From UM-FILTER-38-24 sp041663205 (lineage in GTDB: Bacteria; Patescibacteriota; Gracilibacteria; UBA1369; LOWO2-01-FULL-3), in assembly GCA_041663205.1 (NCBI GenBank), contig JBAZQZ010000007.1, positions 1 through 53,737 on the forward strand: a DNA stretch of 53,737 nt, given 5' to 3'. Below, one piece after another: positions 16,912 to 24,764 of the stretch (position 1 is the first letter of the stretch; every line of letters begins with the position of its first letter). Below the pieces are notes generated by a model. That model did not search any database, was not told the origin of the DNA, and worked only from the letters and a program-made list of their open reading frames with translations. The translations under genes and the position numbers were made by a program.

Positions 16912-19128
16912 CTATTTTATATTCACAGTCCAATTACCATCAGCGCTTATCTCAAGAAGATATAAAGCATCGCTGGTCTTAACCGCCTGTGATCCAGTAT
17001 AAGCACCAATTTCATTTGCAAGAAGTTCAACTTCTTTTCCGTTGCTATCAAGCAAATGCACAATGATATTACTTTCTCCATCATGGGTTACAGAGAATGT
17101 ATGAAGGCCAGCAGAAAGGCTAAAAATTGGGGTTGCAGTTGAACCCTTACCCGAAAAGATTGTAGTTGCAGATGCGGTAGTAGGTCGAGGCTGTGTAATG
17201 GCAATACTCCACGTACCGCTAGAATTAACATTAAAAAGATAGCTACCATCACTAGGGATAGAAACCGCCTTTGATCCGGTATAAGCATCGATTTCATTAG
17301 CAATAAGGTCGATTTCATCACCATTACTATTAAGAAGATGGACAATAAAATTACTATCGCCAGTGTATTGGCTATTAAAAATAGCTAAGCCCTTTTTTAG
17401 GGTAAATTTATCCGAAGCTACCTGTCCAGTCCCTGAAATAGTAAGAGGGGCTGATTCAGTTACTACTGGTGGGGTTACTACAGCAGGAACATCGGGTGTT
17501 GTTGGAGTTTGAGTAGCTGTTTGTGGGGTATGCGTATAAAAAGAGACATAGTTATCGGAATCTGAAAAAGTTCCCTGCGTGGGAGATGTAAACTCAGCTT
17601 CTATCCAAACAGAACCAAATCCTTTTACTAATTTAGGAACTTTTTCTTCAGCAACCCTCACATATGGCAAATTAATGGTATCATATTTCACTTCACTTTT
17701 AGGAAAAGACAATGAATATATGGAATCAGGGATTTTATGAGTAGAAAAATCTCCGTATTTATTGTAATCCATCTCAGCCTTATAGACTTTTACATTCACA
17801 GACCAATCATTCACCTTCGGATAAACGCCTTTACCAGAATCATCTTTAAAGTGACTGGTTAACTCAAATCCATCGTCCTGAGCGTCTGCATCCCAACTTT
17901 TCCACATTGCAAAAATAGATACATTCGATACCTGTATTACATTCCCACTAGTTTGAACGGTAGGAGTATTTGAAACCGGAGCCTGTGCATCAGACTGCGG
18001 AGTCACCGTGTTTATGCCAGTTTGATCCAATATCATTGCTCTATAAATATTTTCACTAATACCTGCACGAGTCATATTCCCTGAAGGCTGAAAATTGCCT
18101 TCGGTTTCTTCTAGCAAGCCCATATCCTTTGCAACCTCAACATATGGAGCAAACCAATCTTCAGGTGTAACATCATCATATACATTTGAAGAAACACTAT
18201 CCGAGACTGCATAGCCCTGCGAATTTACAAGCATCTTGATAGCCTCCACCTTGTTGACTTCTTGTGACGGCCTAAAAGAGCCATCAGGATAACCGCTCAC
18301 CCAATTTTGAGCTTTTGCATAGCACACATATGGAGCAAACCATTCTTCCTTAACATCGGGAAAACAATTTTTATATTCGTCTAAAGTTGGAGTTATTCCT
18401 TTTCCTCCAACAAGTATTTTTAATAATTCTGCTCTGTTTACGGTATTGGATGGCTTGAAAGTACCATCTGGATAACCACTAATCACATTATTTTCCTTAA
18501 GATACATAATAGCCTTCGCATTTTTATCGTTAGAGTCTAAATCATTAAAAGAATCACTATTTAGAGTGACTATTTCATCCTTGAGACAGGAACTTCCGTC
18601 ATCATTAAAGTGATAACCAGAATTACACCCACATGCTCCATCTATCAAAAGCTGACCATCTGGAACTTCGGAACTATTTACAGGACACTTTAAAGCTTCT
18701 AAACAAGGCAAATAATACGAATCCTTAATAACATTTGCGCCAGTCGTATAAATTTTTCCCGCATCCTTCCAAGCCTCTACAGTGCTTGAAGATAGTTCCT
18801 CCCCATATAAATCCAAAATCTTATCACTCTCGTCATACATATTCTTCCCCAAGTCAGTAAGGGTATTTACACTTCCCTCTATTGACTTGCACTGGGCTGA
18901 ATCCCCTTGAAAATAATAGGCAGTATCTTGATATTTCGTAGGCTTTTTATTCATACTCTCAAAGCGACTCTTGGCACTTTTGGTAAGCAGATCTACCCCT
19001 TCCTCTGCCGTTGTTTTTGCTTGTTGCAACGGGTCTGAAGTAACAGCAAACGCCGTAAAAGAAGAAAAAATTGTACTTACCAAAATAGTAAAAACCACAG
19101 AAGACAACTTTAGTTTTTTTGTAAACAT
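16912..19128 (-). CDS. secreted SLH-domain surface protein with tandem C-terminal beta domains
   Basis: 738 residues. A signal peptide (residues 1-29, ending FSSFTAFAV) is followed by a helical region with Cys pairs and an EGF-like CACGCNSGYHF-like stretch near residue 165. Three SLH repeats follow (about 190-370; YPDGTFKPSNTVNRAELLKI, YPDGSFRPSQEVNKVEAIKM, NFQPSGNMTRAG). After a Thr/Pro-rich linker come two homologous C-terminal domains (about 565-650 and 655-738) sharing IVHLLxSNGxExxLxANEIxAYTGS. It should sit on the cell wall, perhaps for adhesion or altered surface identity. It is cargo of the element, not part of its replication block. The ATG has no strong Shine-Dalgarno. Confidence 0.85.
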   Translation of the reverse strand: MFTKKLKLSSVVFTILVSTIFSSFTAFAVTSDPLQQAKTTAEEGVDLLTKSAKSRFESMNKKPTKYQDTAYYFQGDSAQCKSIEGSVNTLTDLGKNMYDESDKILDLYGEELSSSTVEAWKDAGKIYTTGANVIKDSYYLPCLEALKCPVNSSEVPDGQLLIDGACGCNSGYHFNDDGSSCLKDEIVTLNSDSFNDLDSNDKNAKAIMYLKENNVISGYPDGTFKPSNTVNRAELLKILVGGKGITPTLDEYKNCFPDVKEEWFAPYVCYAKAQNWVSGYPDGSFRPSQEVNKVEAIKMLVNSQGYAVSDSVSSNVYDDVTPEDWFAPYVEVAKDMGLLEETEGNFQPSGNMTRAGISENIYRAMILDQTGINTVTPQSDAQAPVSNTPTVQTSGNVIQVSNVSIFAMWKSWDADAQDDGFELTSHFKDDSGKGVYPKVNDWSVNVKVYKAEMDYNKYGDFSTHKIPDSIYSLSFPKSEVKYDTINLPYVRVAEEKVPKLVKGFGSVWIEAEFTSPTQGTFSDSDNYVSFYTHTPQTATQTPTTPDVPAVVTPPVVTESAPLTISGTGQVASDKFTLKKGLAIFNSQYTGDSNFIVHLLNSNGDEIDLIANEIDAYTGSKAVSIPSDGSYLFNVNSSGTWSIAITQPRPTTASATTIFSGKGSTATPIFSLSAGLHTFSVTHDGESNIIVHLLDSNGKEVELLANEIGAYTGSQAVKTSDALYLLEISADGNWTVNIK

Positions 19129-19464
19129 AGGGTTTAAATGGTTAATGATGGATAAAATATATTAAAATTTCTAGTTTTACTGACTAGTCCTTTTTGGCGT
19201 ATATGAACACAAAAGGGACAACCTACTTCAGGTCGCCCAACATCATTGGCCATAAGGTCAATTCCGCTGGCTGAGTAAGTTGCCCCAGCTTGGACGGAAT
19301 TAACCCCTAAAAATATAGGAAATATGCCAGTAATGTTGAGCGACAGCGTCATTGTAGGATGTCTCACTGAAAAAAGAAAGTTTATCTTTAAAAACGGGCA
19401 CTTGATAAAAAGGCCAGACATTGTTTACTATGTAAAATGCGTTTTATATTCAACTTTGCATACA

Positions 19465-20448
19465 ATGAACAACAATACCCTCGAATCAATATTAAAAGAA
19501 GCTGACCAAGCGGAAAAATCCCAAAATTTCTTTCAAGCGGCTCATCTATATAAAAGTGCACTAAAAAAAGCATTAAAATCAGCAAATTCGGAAACAATCT
19601 CGTTCATAAAGACAAAGCTCGTTGAAATGAATCAGAAATCTCAAAAGGAATTCAAAAGCATAGAAATCGAACAAGAACTACCGCAAGAAAAAATAGATGA
19701 AATTATAAATAGAATTCTTAACCAAGGAAACTTAGAGAAATCACTAGAAGCAATAGGGCTGTGCTCAGGATTATGCCCTCAAAAAAAGAGGATAACAGAA
19801 ACCTATAAAAAGAGTATGCCACTTGCATTTCAACTAGCTACTTTAACTACAATTACAGATAAAGGGCATATGGTTAAAAGGGGCTCAGATGGCGAATACT
19901 CTTGGTTCATAGAAATATACAAAATCAATCAGGGAATATCTGAAACACTCTTGTTAAAGTTATTTTATCAACTGATGAAATCAAAAAAACTCGACGAAAA
20001 ATCTCTGGAGCAGTACTTAGACGATACCAAGATTTTTCCTGCAAATTCATTGAAAATTCTTAAAATAGGAATACATCACTATTTTGCAGAAGATTATATA
20101 TCTGCTTTGCACATACTAATCCCACAATTCGAAGGGATATTTCTGCATTTATCGGAACTACTTGGAATAGACACAATAGCCCTGAACCAAGAAAACGGCA
20201 TCTCAACAACTACAAAAACATTATCAAGTTTATATCTTTCATCTGATAAATTCACAAATGCTTGGGGGGAAGATTTTTGCCAACAGATTGATTTTGTTCT
20301 TTTTGAACCCCTAGGGTATAAGCTGAGACACAGAACGGCTCATGGTGAAATCAGTGCAGAGGAATGTAACATTTTGACTACAAGTATTATGATTTATTTC
20401 TTTCTTGTATTAGCAGCTAACATAAAAACACAAGAAACCCTCAGTTGA
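19465..20448 (+). CDS. HEPN-type (DUF4209-like) putative RNase
   Basis: 327 residues from ATG 19465; upstream frame is open but unconvincing. The N-terminus is helical (EADQAEKSQNFFQAAHLYKS, TPR-like). The C-terminus ends PLGYKLRHRTAHGEISAEE, with Arg288 and His293 forming the R-x4-H motif of HEPN ribonucleases, and H-G as in DUF4209. HEPN nucleases commonly cut RNA in toxin-antitoxin, Abi and CRISPR contexts. The preceding ~80 residues (ISALHILIPQFEGIFLHLSE) fit the four-helix HEPN bundle. It converges on the Ntn-hydrolase gene with a 20-bp gap and ends in TGA. No signal peptide is seen, so it is cytoplasmic. An RNase role is inference from the motif. Confidence 0.65.
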   Translation: MNNNTLESILKEADQAEKSQNFFQAAHLYKSALKKALKSANSETISFIKTKLVEMNQKSQKEFKSIEIEQELPQEKIDEIINRILNQGNLEKSLEAIGLCSGLCPQKKRITETYKKSMPLAFQLATLTTITDKGHMVKRGSDGEYSWFIEIYKINQGISETLLLKLFYQLMKSKKLDEKSLEQYLDDTKIFPANSLKILKIGIHHYFAEDYISALHILIPQFEGIFLHLSELLGIDTIALNQENGISTTTKTLSSLYLSSDKFTNAWGEDFCQQIDFVLFEPLGYKLRHRTAHGEISAEECNILTTSIMIYFFLVLAANIKTQETLS

Positions 20449-20468
20449 AAAATCAAACATACAACAAT

Positions 20469-22160
20469 TTAATCTGAAAACTTCATGGCATACGCATCCT
20501 CAGGAGCAACAAAAAATCTATTTTGGGCATGGGCTTCACGAATTTGATCCGGAAGCAGAGAATACATAGTCGTTCTTGAAATATCATCTACAAACAAAAT
20601 CTTAGAAGTTTGAAATTGTCCATCAATCATCAAATCCAATCTGTAAACACCATCATGATTGAACAAAACTGGGATTTTACCGACTAATACTGATGATAAA
20701 CAAGAATGATTGCATTTCACGATAGCATCAGAAAGTACATGAGACTCTTTTCCCTGAAGGTCATTCAATACAATATTTACTCTATGTTCTCCGACAGAAG
20801 CCCTGAACGAAACCACAAAATCATAATCTTCAAGTACAAAAGGGAATTTGGGGGTTATCATCAAGAAAACTATATGTTGAAATTCATATTTATTCTCTTG
20901 AAACAGAAAATTATGACACACATCGAAGTAGTCGACATTAACAAAGTTATTATTCTGTACAACCAAATCAGTATGCTTTTTCATTTCATCGTCGAGGATA
21001 TTTCTTGGAAGAATAATTGCGGATTTTTTAACAAACAGAGGTTTTCTTGCCGTCAGTAAGTCATTTATGTAAAGTTCAATAAAATACATCCCGTCTTCCG
21101 CGCAGTTCCATTTAGCCTCCAGATTCAAATGTGTAGTATTGACCGGATCAGAAGAAGGGACTAATTCTTCATGAGAGAAAACTTCATCATTTAAGGAATT
21201 CTTTATGACAATTTTTGTGCTAAAATTACCACTAACGGATCGTAACCCATAGTAAATTCTCAGACTAATTTCTTTTGGCAGTTCCTGAACTACAATTGTT
21301 TGGTAAGGTATCTCAAAAAGCCTACAGCCAACTTTAGTTTTCAACGATAACGAAGGGATAAAATATGAGAGGTAAACATTTTTGGTAGGAGGTGTTTTTG
21401 GGTTAGAAGTATCAAAAATTTCTTCTATAAAGTCATTTTTTAATTTTTTTGCAGTTACCAGAGGTACTGCCCTGTTAGAAGAAAGATCCCTCTGTGTCCA
21501 TACTGAGCCTTCTAGTCTCATTTCATAGGAAAAACCACCCTCTGGTTCGACAGAAAATTGTCCCTGCCTAATAGGACGAATTCCCTTTTTATCAACGCGA
21601 TAAGCTTGCAACATGCCACCAACATATTCTCCAGATTTATCTTTTTGAGAAATAGCAACATTAACCTGCATCACAATCTGATTTTGAACATATTGTTTTG
21701 TTTCTTTAGATCCAAAAATCTCATTATTCTTTTCATCAAGGAGATCTTCTATGCTACTTCCAGAACCGATTACTTCGAAGGAGTCCACTATAGAAAACGG
21801 TGAAAAATTGTCCATATATTTAAAAACCGACAAATCAACCACCCCATTTTTATCTGTAAACACAACAAGGAAATCCATTTCATCCCCTTTTTGGAGATCT
21901 TGTTTTCTACAAATGTCAGAGAAGTTTTTCTTGAGATCTTCTAAGTTTAGTGGTTGATCATTTAATTTTTGTTCAAATTTTTCAAGAATATCTTCAGACA
22001 AAACAGCATTATTTGAAGCATAGCCAGCCACAACAAAATTATTCAATTTATGAAGTTTTTGTAAGCAGTCACCTTTCGCTCCATCATTTTGTCTGGTAGC
22101 ACGACTATCAGCCATAATGACCGCCCAATCGCCTAAATGATATCCAACTACTACACTCAT
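20469..22160 (-). CDS. proteasome-fold Ntn hydrolase with C-terminal beta-sandwich domains
   Basis: 563 residues. Counting from Ser after Met removal, Ser1 replaces the proteasomal Thr1 and Asp17 sits in MADSRAT exactly as in proteasome beta subunits and HslV. A Lys (CLQKLHKL, position 34) takes the place of Lys33. The Ntn core extends to about residue 215. The remainder has beta-sandwich-like segments (LSLRIYYGLR-like; GMYFIELYINDLLTARKP; GVYRLDLMIDGQFQT), two related Ig-like domains. No propeptide or signal peptide is visible. It is the third gene of a likely operon with the trypsin-like and beta-flower genes. A self-compartmentalising or sensor-gated peptidase is inferred. Confidence 0.7.
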   Translation of the reverse strand: MSVVVGYHLGDWAVIMADSRATRQNDGAKGDCLQKLHKLNNFVVAGYASNNAVLSEDILEKFEQKLNDQPLNLEDLKKNFSDICRKQDLQKGDEMDFLVVFTDKNGVVDLSVFKYMDNFSPFSIVDSFEVIGSGSSIEDLLDEKNNEIFGSKETKQYVQNQIVMQVNVAISQKDKSGEYVGGMLQAYRVDKKGIRPIRQGQFSVEPEGGFSYEMRLEGSVWTQRDLSSNRAVPLVTAKKLKNDFIEEIFDTSNPKTPPTKNVYLSYFIPSLSLKTKVGCRLFEIPYQTIVVQELPKEISLRIYYGLRSVSGNFSTKIVIKNSLNDEVFSHEELVPSSDPVNTTHLNLEAKWNCAEDGMYFIELYINDLLTARKPLFVKKSAIILPRNILDDEMKKHTDLVVQNNNFVNVDYFDVCHNFLFQENKYEFQHIVFLMITPKFPFVLEDYDFVVSFRASVGEHRVNIVLNDLQGKESHVLSDAIVKCNHSCLSSVLVGKIPVLFNHDGVYRLDLMIDGQFQTSKILFVDDISRTTMYSLLPDQIREAHAQNRFFVAPEDAYAMKFSD

Positions 22161-22277
22161 GAGTTAAATAAAGCCATAACATTTATACTCTCCAGTATAA
22201 CAAATTGCCATGAAAATGGAGCTAATGGGAGCTGTTATTCCATTGATTCCCTTTGCCAATATTGGGAACCTTTCCAA

Positions 22278-22586
22278 CTAGATGTTAACAAAAGCTTCAG
22301 TATATCCAATAGGGGGACTATAAGGAGGAATATTAGGAGGAGGATTGGGCAATGGTGGCATCACAGGACGTAATTTTGGAGTTCTTGAGCTTGCAGGAAT
22401 AACAAGCTGATTTCTTAATATAAATTTCTCCTCACATAGCTCACCTCTAAAATTCCCATCCGCATCCCAAACATATTTTCCCTCAATCCATCCCAGATAT
22501 GCACCATCACGAGAAAAGATATTCCCTTCATATATAAATCCAAAATATGTCCCATTAGTCCTGAATAAATATTTAATTATATCCAT
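22278..22586 (-). CDS. 4-fold beta-flower domain protein
   Basis: 102 residues. Short repeats of the pattern 'hydrophobic-x-G-x-x-hG-hhxxG-x-hhxxDG' are visible: LFRTNGTYFGFIYEGNIFSR, DGAYLGWIEGKYVWDADG and GNFRGELCEEK. This is the layout of the small 4-fold beta-flower proteins found in bacteria and phages. The last 35 residues are a Pro-rich tail (VMPPLPNPPPNIPP), likely flexible or protein-binding. The function of the family is unknown. The gene starts 7 bp after the trypsin-like gene stop, so the two are cotranscribed; a docking or sensing role for the adjacent protease is a guess. Confidence 0.7.
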   Translation of the reverse strand: MDIIKYLFRTNGTYFGFIYEGNIFSRDGAYLGWIEGKYVWDADGNFRGELCEEKFILRNQLVIPASSRTPKLRPVMPPLPNPPPNIPPYSPPIGYTEAFVNI

Positions 22587-22593
22587 ATGTCAG

Positions 22594-23265
22594 TTAATTT
22601 ATTTCTTTATGTTCTGGAATATATGAAGCAGGAACCGCATATCCTATTCCCAATTGTACATTACTAATCAAAGCTCTATATATTTCTACAAGATCAACTC
22701 CATGAAGAGCAACGGCACCAATTTGCATATTTTGAACCTTCTCCAGTAAATTTGCATTTTCTTGTCTCTTGGCGTTAACAACTCCTATAACCTTTCCATC
22801 CTCTGTCATTAAGGGACATCCACTATTCCCCGAATTTACCGTACCATCAATCAAATAAGTTGTAGTCCCCACGGCATCTTTGGCTATTGCGGACAAAATA
22901 CCTTGATGAGTTGTTAAATGTTGAACACTAAGCGGATATCCTGAGAATAACACCTGAATACCTTCTTTCACCAATGATAAATCTTGAAGTTCTAAAGGTT
23001 CTCTTGTGTCATCATCAAATTTAAGTAATGCCAGATCGTGTTCTTCATCTTTTAAAACGGGCTTTACGGCGATGAAACCAGTAGTGTCTGGAAATTTAAT
23101 TAGAGTGGCAAAAGCATTCTTTACAACATGATTACATGTAACCAAAATCCCCTTCTTGCCAAAAACAAAACCACTCCCTGTCCCAGAAGGAAGATTCTTT
23201 GAATCAAGAGTAAGAATCAAAGCTATACTCGGTTTAATTTTTTTTACAATTTCAGAGTAATCCAT
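22594..23265 (-). CDS. cytoplasmic trypsin-like serine protease
   Basis: 223 residues from ATG 23265; a longer frame to 23376 would translate intergenic repeat sequence. The triad is complete: His46 (LVTCNHVVKNA), Asp77 (EEHDLALLKF), Ser148 (VNSGNSGCPLM). Unlike the HtrA at 3304-4503 it has neither signal or membrane helix nor PDZ domain, so the active domain is in the cytoplasm. Stand-alone intracellular trypsin-fold domains of this kind are known as components of conflict and death-like systems next to caspase-like proteins and other effectors. It heads a minus-strand unit: protease, beta-flower protein, Ntn hydrolase. TATAAT-like sequence ends only ~7 bp before the ATG, hinting at a leaderless transcript. 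Confidence 0.85.
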   Translation of the reverse strand: MDYSEIVKKIKPSIALILTLDSKNLPSGTGSGFVFGKKGILVTCNHVVKNAFATLIKFPDTTGFIAVKPVLKDEEHDLALLKFDDDTREPLELQDLSLVKEGIQVLFSGYPLSVQHLTTHQGILSAIAKDAVGTTTYLIDGTVNSGNSGCPLMTEDGKVIGVVNAKRQENANLLEKVQNMQIGAVALHGVDLVEIYRALISNVQLGIGYAVPASYIPEHKEIN

Positions 23266-23352
23266 TGAGGAGATTATAAATGCTTTATTACATATAATAA
23301 ATACAATCTTTGTACTTAAAACAAAATTGGCATTACATTGAGAGGCACGCCA

Positions 23353-23403
23353 AATCCAGTCCGAACGTCGTTCCATAGGGTTATGGCGCCAGTGGCGACA
23401 TTT
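23353..23403 (+). repeat. intergenic repeat R1 plus copy 2 of 12-bp word
   Basis: CCAGTCCGAACGTCGTTCC matches R2 (23434-23483) in its first half. It is followed by GGCGCC and by GTGGCGACATTT (23392-23403), identical to 16869-16880. It lies upstream of the trypsin-like gene. This is a divergent member of the repeat family also found at 24765, 27280 and 27923. Confidence 0.5.
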
Positions 23404-23433
23404 CTGGCATATTTACTCTTTGCATACCACCAA

Positions 23434-23483
23434 TCCCAGTCCGAACATCCTCTACGATGGAGCACCACACCACACCTAAACTA
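23434..23483 (+). repeat. intergenic repeat R2
   Basis: TCCCAGTCCGAACATCCTCT, then ACGATGGAGCACCACACCACACCTAA. The core AACATCCT and the end GCACCAC...ACCTAAA are shared with R3. It ends next to the stop of the 48-residue minus-strand gene. Confidence 0.6.
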
Positions 23484-23487
23484 AAAA

Positions 23488-23634
23488 CTACGCCAAAACC
23501 TTCTTCTTGGATTTTTTTAAAGCTTTGTATTCTTGCATAACTTTTCTTTGATCTTCATTTGCGCCACGAACAACAGACCTTAGAATTTCCTTCTTTTTTT
23601 TCTCTGAAAGACTAAAAAAACTTGAAGCTGTCAT
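23488..23634 (-). CDS. small basic protein, 48 residues
   Basis: ATG 23634 to TAG 23488 encodes MTASSFFSLSEKKKKEILRS then VVRGANEDQRKVMQEYKALKK and a Lys-rich end. The layout (short hydrophobic start, then 'S..KK.kIl..a.ganedQr..m..yk') resembles short basic proteins I associate with candidate-phyla genomes, but I know no function. It stands divergent to the 60-residue gene across a 57-bp region containing a perfect 16-bp palindrome. A small DNA-binding or antitoxin-like role is possible but unproven; the frame could also be chance. Confidence 0.45.
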   Translation of the reverse strand: MTASSFFSLSEKKKKEILRSVVRGANEDQRKVMQEYKALKKSKKKVLA

Positions 23635-23641
23635 AATGATA

Positions 23642-23670
23642 TTGAAATCGGAATTAAACTAGTTTAATCT
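23642..23670 (+). promoter_or_regulatory. promoter with 16-bp palindromic operator candidate
   Basis: TTGAAA (23642-23647) and TAATCT (23665-23670) are spaced 17 bp. Between and over the -10 lies ATTAAACTAGTTTAAT (23653-23668), a perfect palindrome. It drives the small-protein/caspase module to the right and sits between divergent genes, as expected for a repressor site. Confidence 0.55.
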
Positions 23671-23691
23671 CAATCTAGCACACAAAAACTT

Positions 23692-23874
23692 ATGAAAAAA
23701 AGAGAAAATTTTCTAAAAATATATGCCAATCTTCCACTTGGCATAAGAAAAGAAATAATCCTTACGTTGGATGACAAACCTATCACGTGGAACGTTGCAT
23801 ATACGGAGGTAAATGCTAACACAACATTAAGTAAAATTATTCTAGAAAAACTGGAAAAGCTGGACATCATTTAA
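23692..23874 (+). CDS. small conserved-looking protein upstream of caspase-like gene
   Basis: 60 residues: ENFLKIYANLPLGIRKEIIL, then TLDDKPITWNVAYTEVNANT and a helical end LSKIILEKLEKLDII. The composition and regular alternation look like a real folded helix-strand protein, and I believe similar short proteins occur in front of caspase-like genes in candidate-phyla bacteria, but no function is known to me. It is the first gene of a + strand unit with two further genes ending in the caspase-like peptidase, 10 bp before the next. It could be a substrate, inhibitor or adaptor of that peptidase. There is no Shine-Dalgarno. Confidence 0.65.
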   Translation: MKKRENFLKIYANLPLGIRKEIILTLDDKPITWNVAYTEVNANTTLSKIILEKLEKLDII

Positions 23875-23884
23875 TAAACAAATC

Positions 23885-24100
23885 ATGGCAACACAAAAAG
23901 ACCTATTAAAAGATGAAGAGATTAGGAAACTGGTAACCGCTAGGCTTTCCGTACTTTCGGAAGACACTATAATTTCGGTAGGGTCTGACGGGAGTTTTTC
24001 AAGGGACGAGCTTATTGAAAAAGTGGAAGCGGGAGATAGAATAGGCAACAAAATAGCTCAAATAGAAATGGAATGGTTGCAATCTTTTAAGCAAAACTAA
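23885..24100 (+). CDS. small acidic protein of the caspase-like module
   Basis: 71 residues: DLLKDEEIRKLVTARLSVLS, then EDTIISVGSDGSFSRDELIE and a helical C-terminus (GNKIAQIEMEWLQSFKQN). I do not recognise the family. The spacing (10 bp after the previous stop, 7 bp before the next start) marks it as the middle gene of a three-gene unit. The repeated SDGSFS/RDEL region could be a short recognition helix followed by an amphipathic helix, as in adaptors. A chaperone or immunity role toward the caspase-like peptidase is a possibility only. Confidence 0.65.
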   Translation: MATQKDLLKDEEIRKLVTARLSVLSEDTIISVGSDGSFSRDELIEKVEAGDRIGNKIAQIEMEWLQSFKQN

Positions 24101-24107
24101 GGGAAAT

Positions 24108-24749
24108 ATGAGCCTTTTAATTACGAGACCGGATCACGAACCTACAACAAAATATCTTTCAGCATGGAGCGAGAAAATCATCAAATTGGCACAAGATAAA
24201 GGCCAAAAAGTTCTTGATCTAAAAAGTAAAAAGGCAACCAGAAAAGAATTTGAAGGGAGAATATCCAAGCTGAATCCATCACTGGTAGTTTTAAATGGAC
24301 ATGGAAGTGCAACTGCAATAGGTGGACAAGATGACGAAATATTAGTCGAAGCCGGAGATAATGATCACTTGTTACACTCCAGAATAACATATGCCGTTTC
24401 ATGTAGCTGTGGAAAAAAATTAGGACCAAAAAGTGTGGAAAAGGGAAACGCCACATTCATCGGGTACGACGATGATTTTGTTTTTACATCTAATAGAAGA
24501 TGTCTGTCAAAACCACTGGAAGACAAAAGGGCTCAACCATTCATGGAAGCTTCCAATCACATTGCAATAGCCTTGTTAAAAGGCCACGGAGCCCATGATG
24601 CATCGAAACGCTCAAAGGAAATGTTTGAGAAAAGTTATAAAGATTTATTATCAAGTAATGCAGATGCAAACTCTCTCCAGGACGCAAGACTTCTTTGGTG
24701 GAACATGACTCATCAAGTATGTTTAGGGAATGCAGACGCCAGAATTTAG
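24108..24749 (+). CDS. caspase-fold (CHAT/C25-like) cysteine peptidase
   Basis: 213 residues. A His-Gly dyad, His65 in LVVLNGHGSATAIGG, and a downstream Cys, Cys99 or Cys101 in ITYAVSCSCGKKLGPKSVE, match the caspase-hemoglobinase fold, where the His follows one hydrophobic strand and the Cys the next. GNATFIGYDDDFVF and a later helix (HIAIALLKGHGAHDASKRSKE) fit CHAT-like relatives. The SD-like AGGGAA stands 3 bp before the ATG. No prodomain or signal peptide is present. Members are proteases used in separase, gingipain and bacterial death systems. Activation would have to come from partners, for which the two upstream small proteins are candidates. Confidence 0.78.
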   Translation: MSLLITRPDHEPTTKYLSAWSEKIIKLAQDKGQKVLDLKSKKATRKEFEGRISKLNPSLVVLNGHGSATAIGGQDDEILVEAGDNDHLLHSRITYAVSCSCGKKLGPKSVEKGNATFIGYDDDFVFTSNRRCLSKPLEDKRAQPFMEASNHIAIALLKGHGAHDASKRSKEMFEKSYKDLLSSNADANSLQDARLLWWNMTHQVCLGNADARI

Positions 24750-24764
24750 GAAATTCCCTCAAAT

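Noticed and set aside
23266..23376. N-terminal extension of the trypsin-like protein
   Set aside because: It would translate intergenic repeat R1 and lacks family support.
10045..23483. 8-bp match CAGTCCGA between the tRNA-Phe T arm and repeats R1/R2, as an att core
   Set aside because: Too short, not present in R3-R5, and not placed at the element's far end. The right attachment site remains unidentified.
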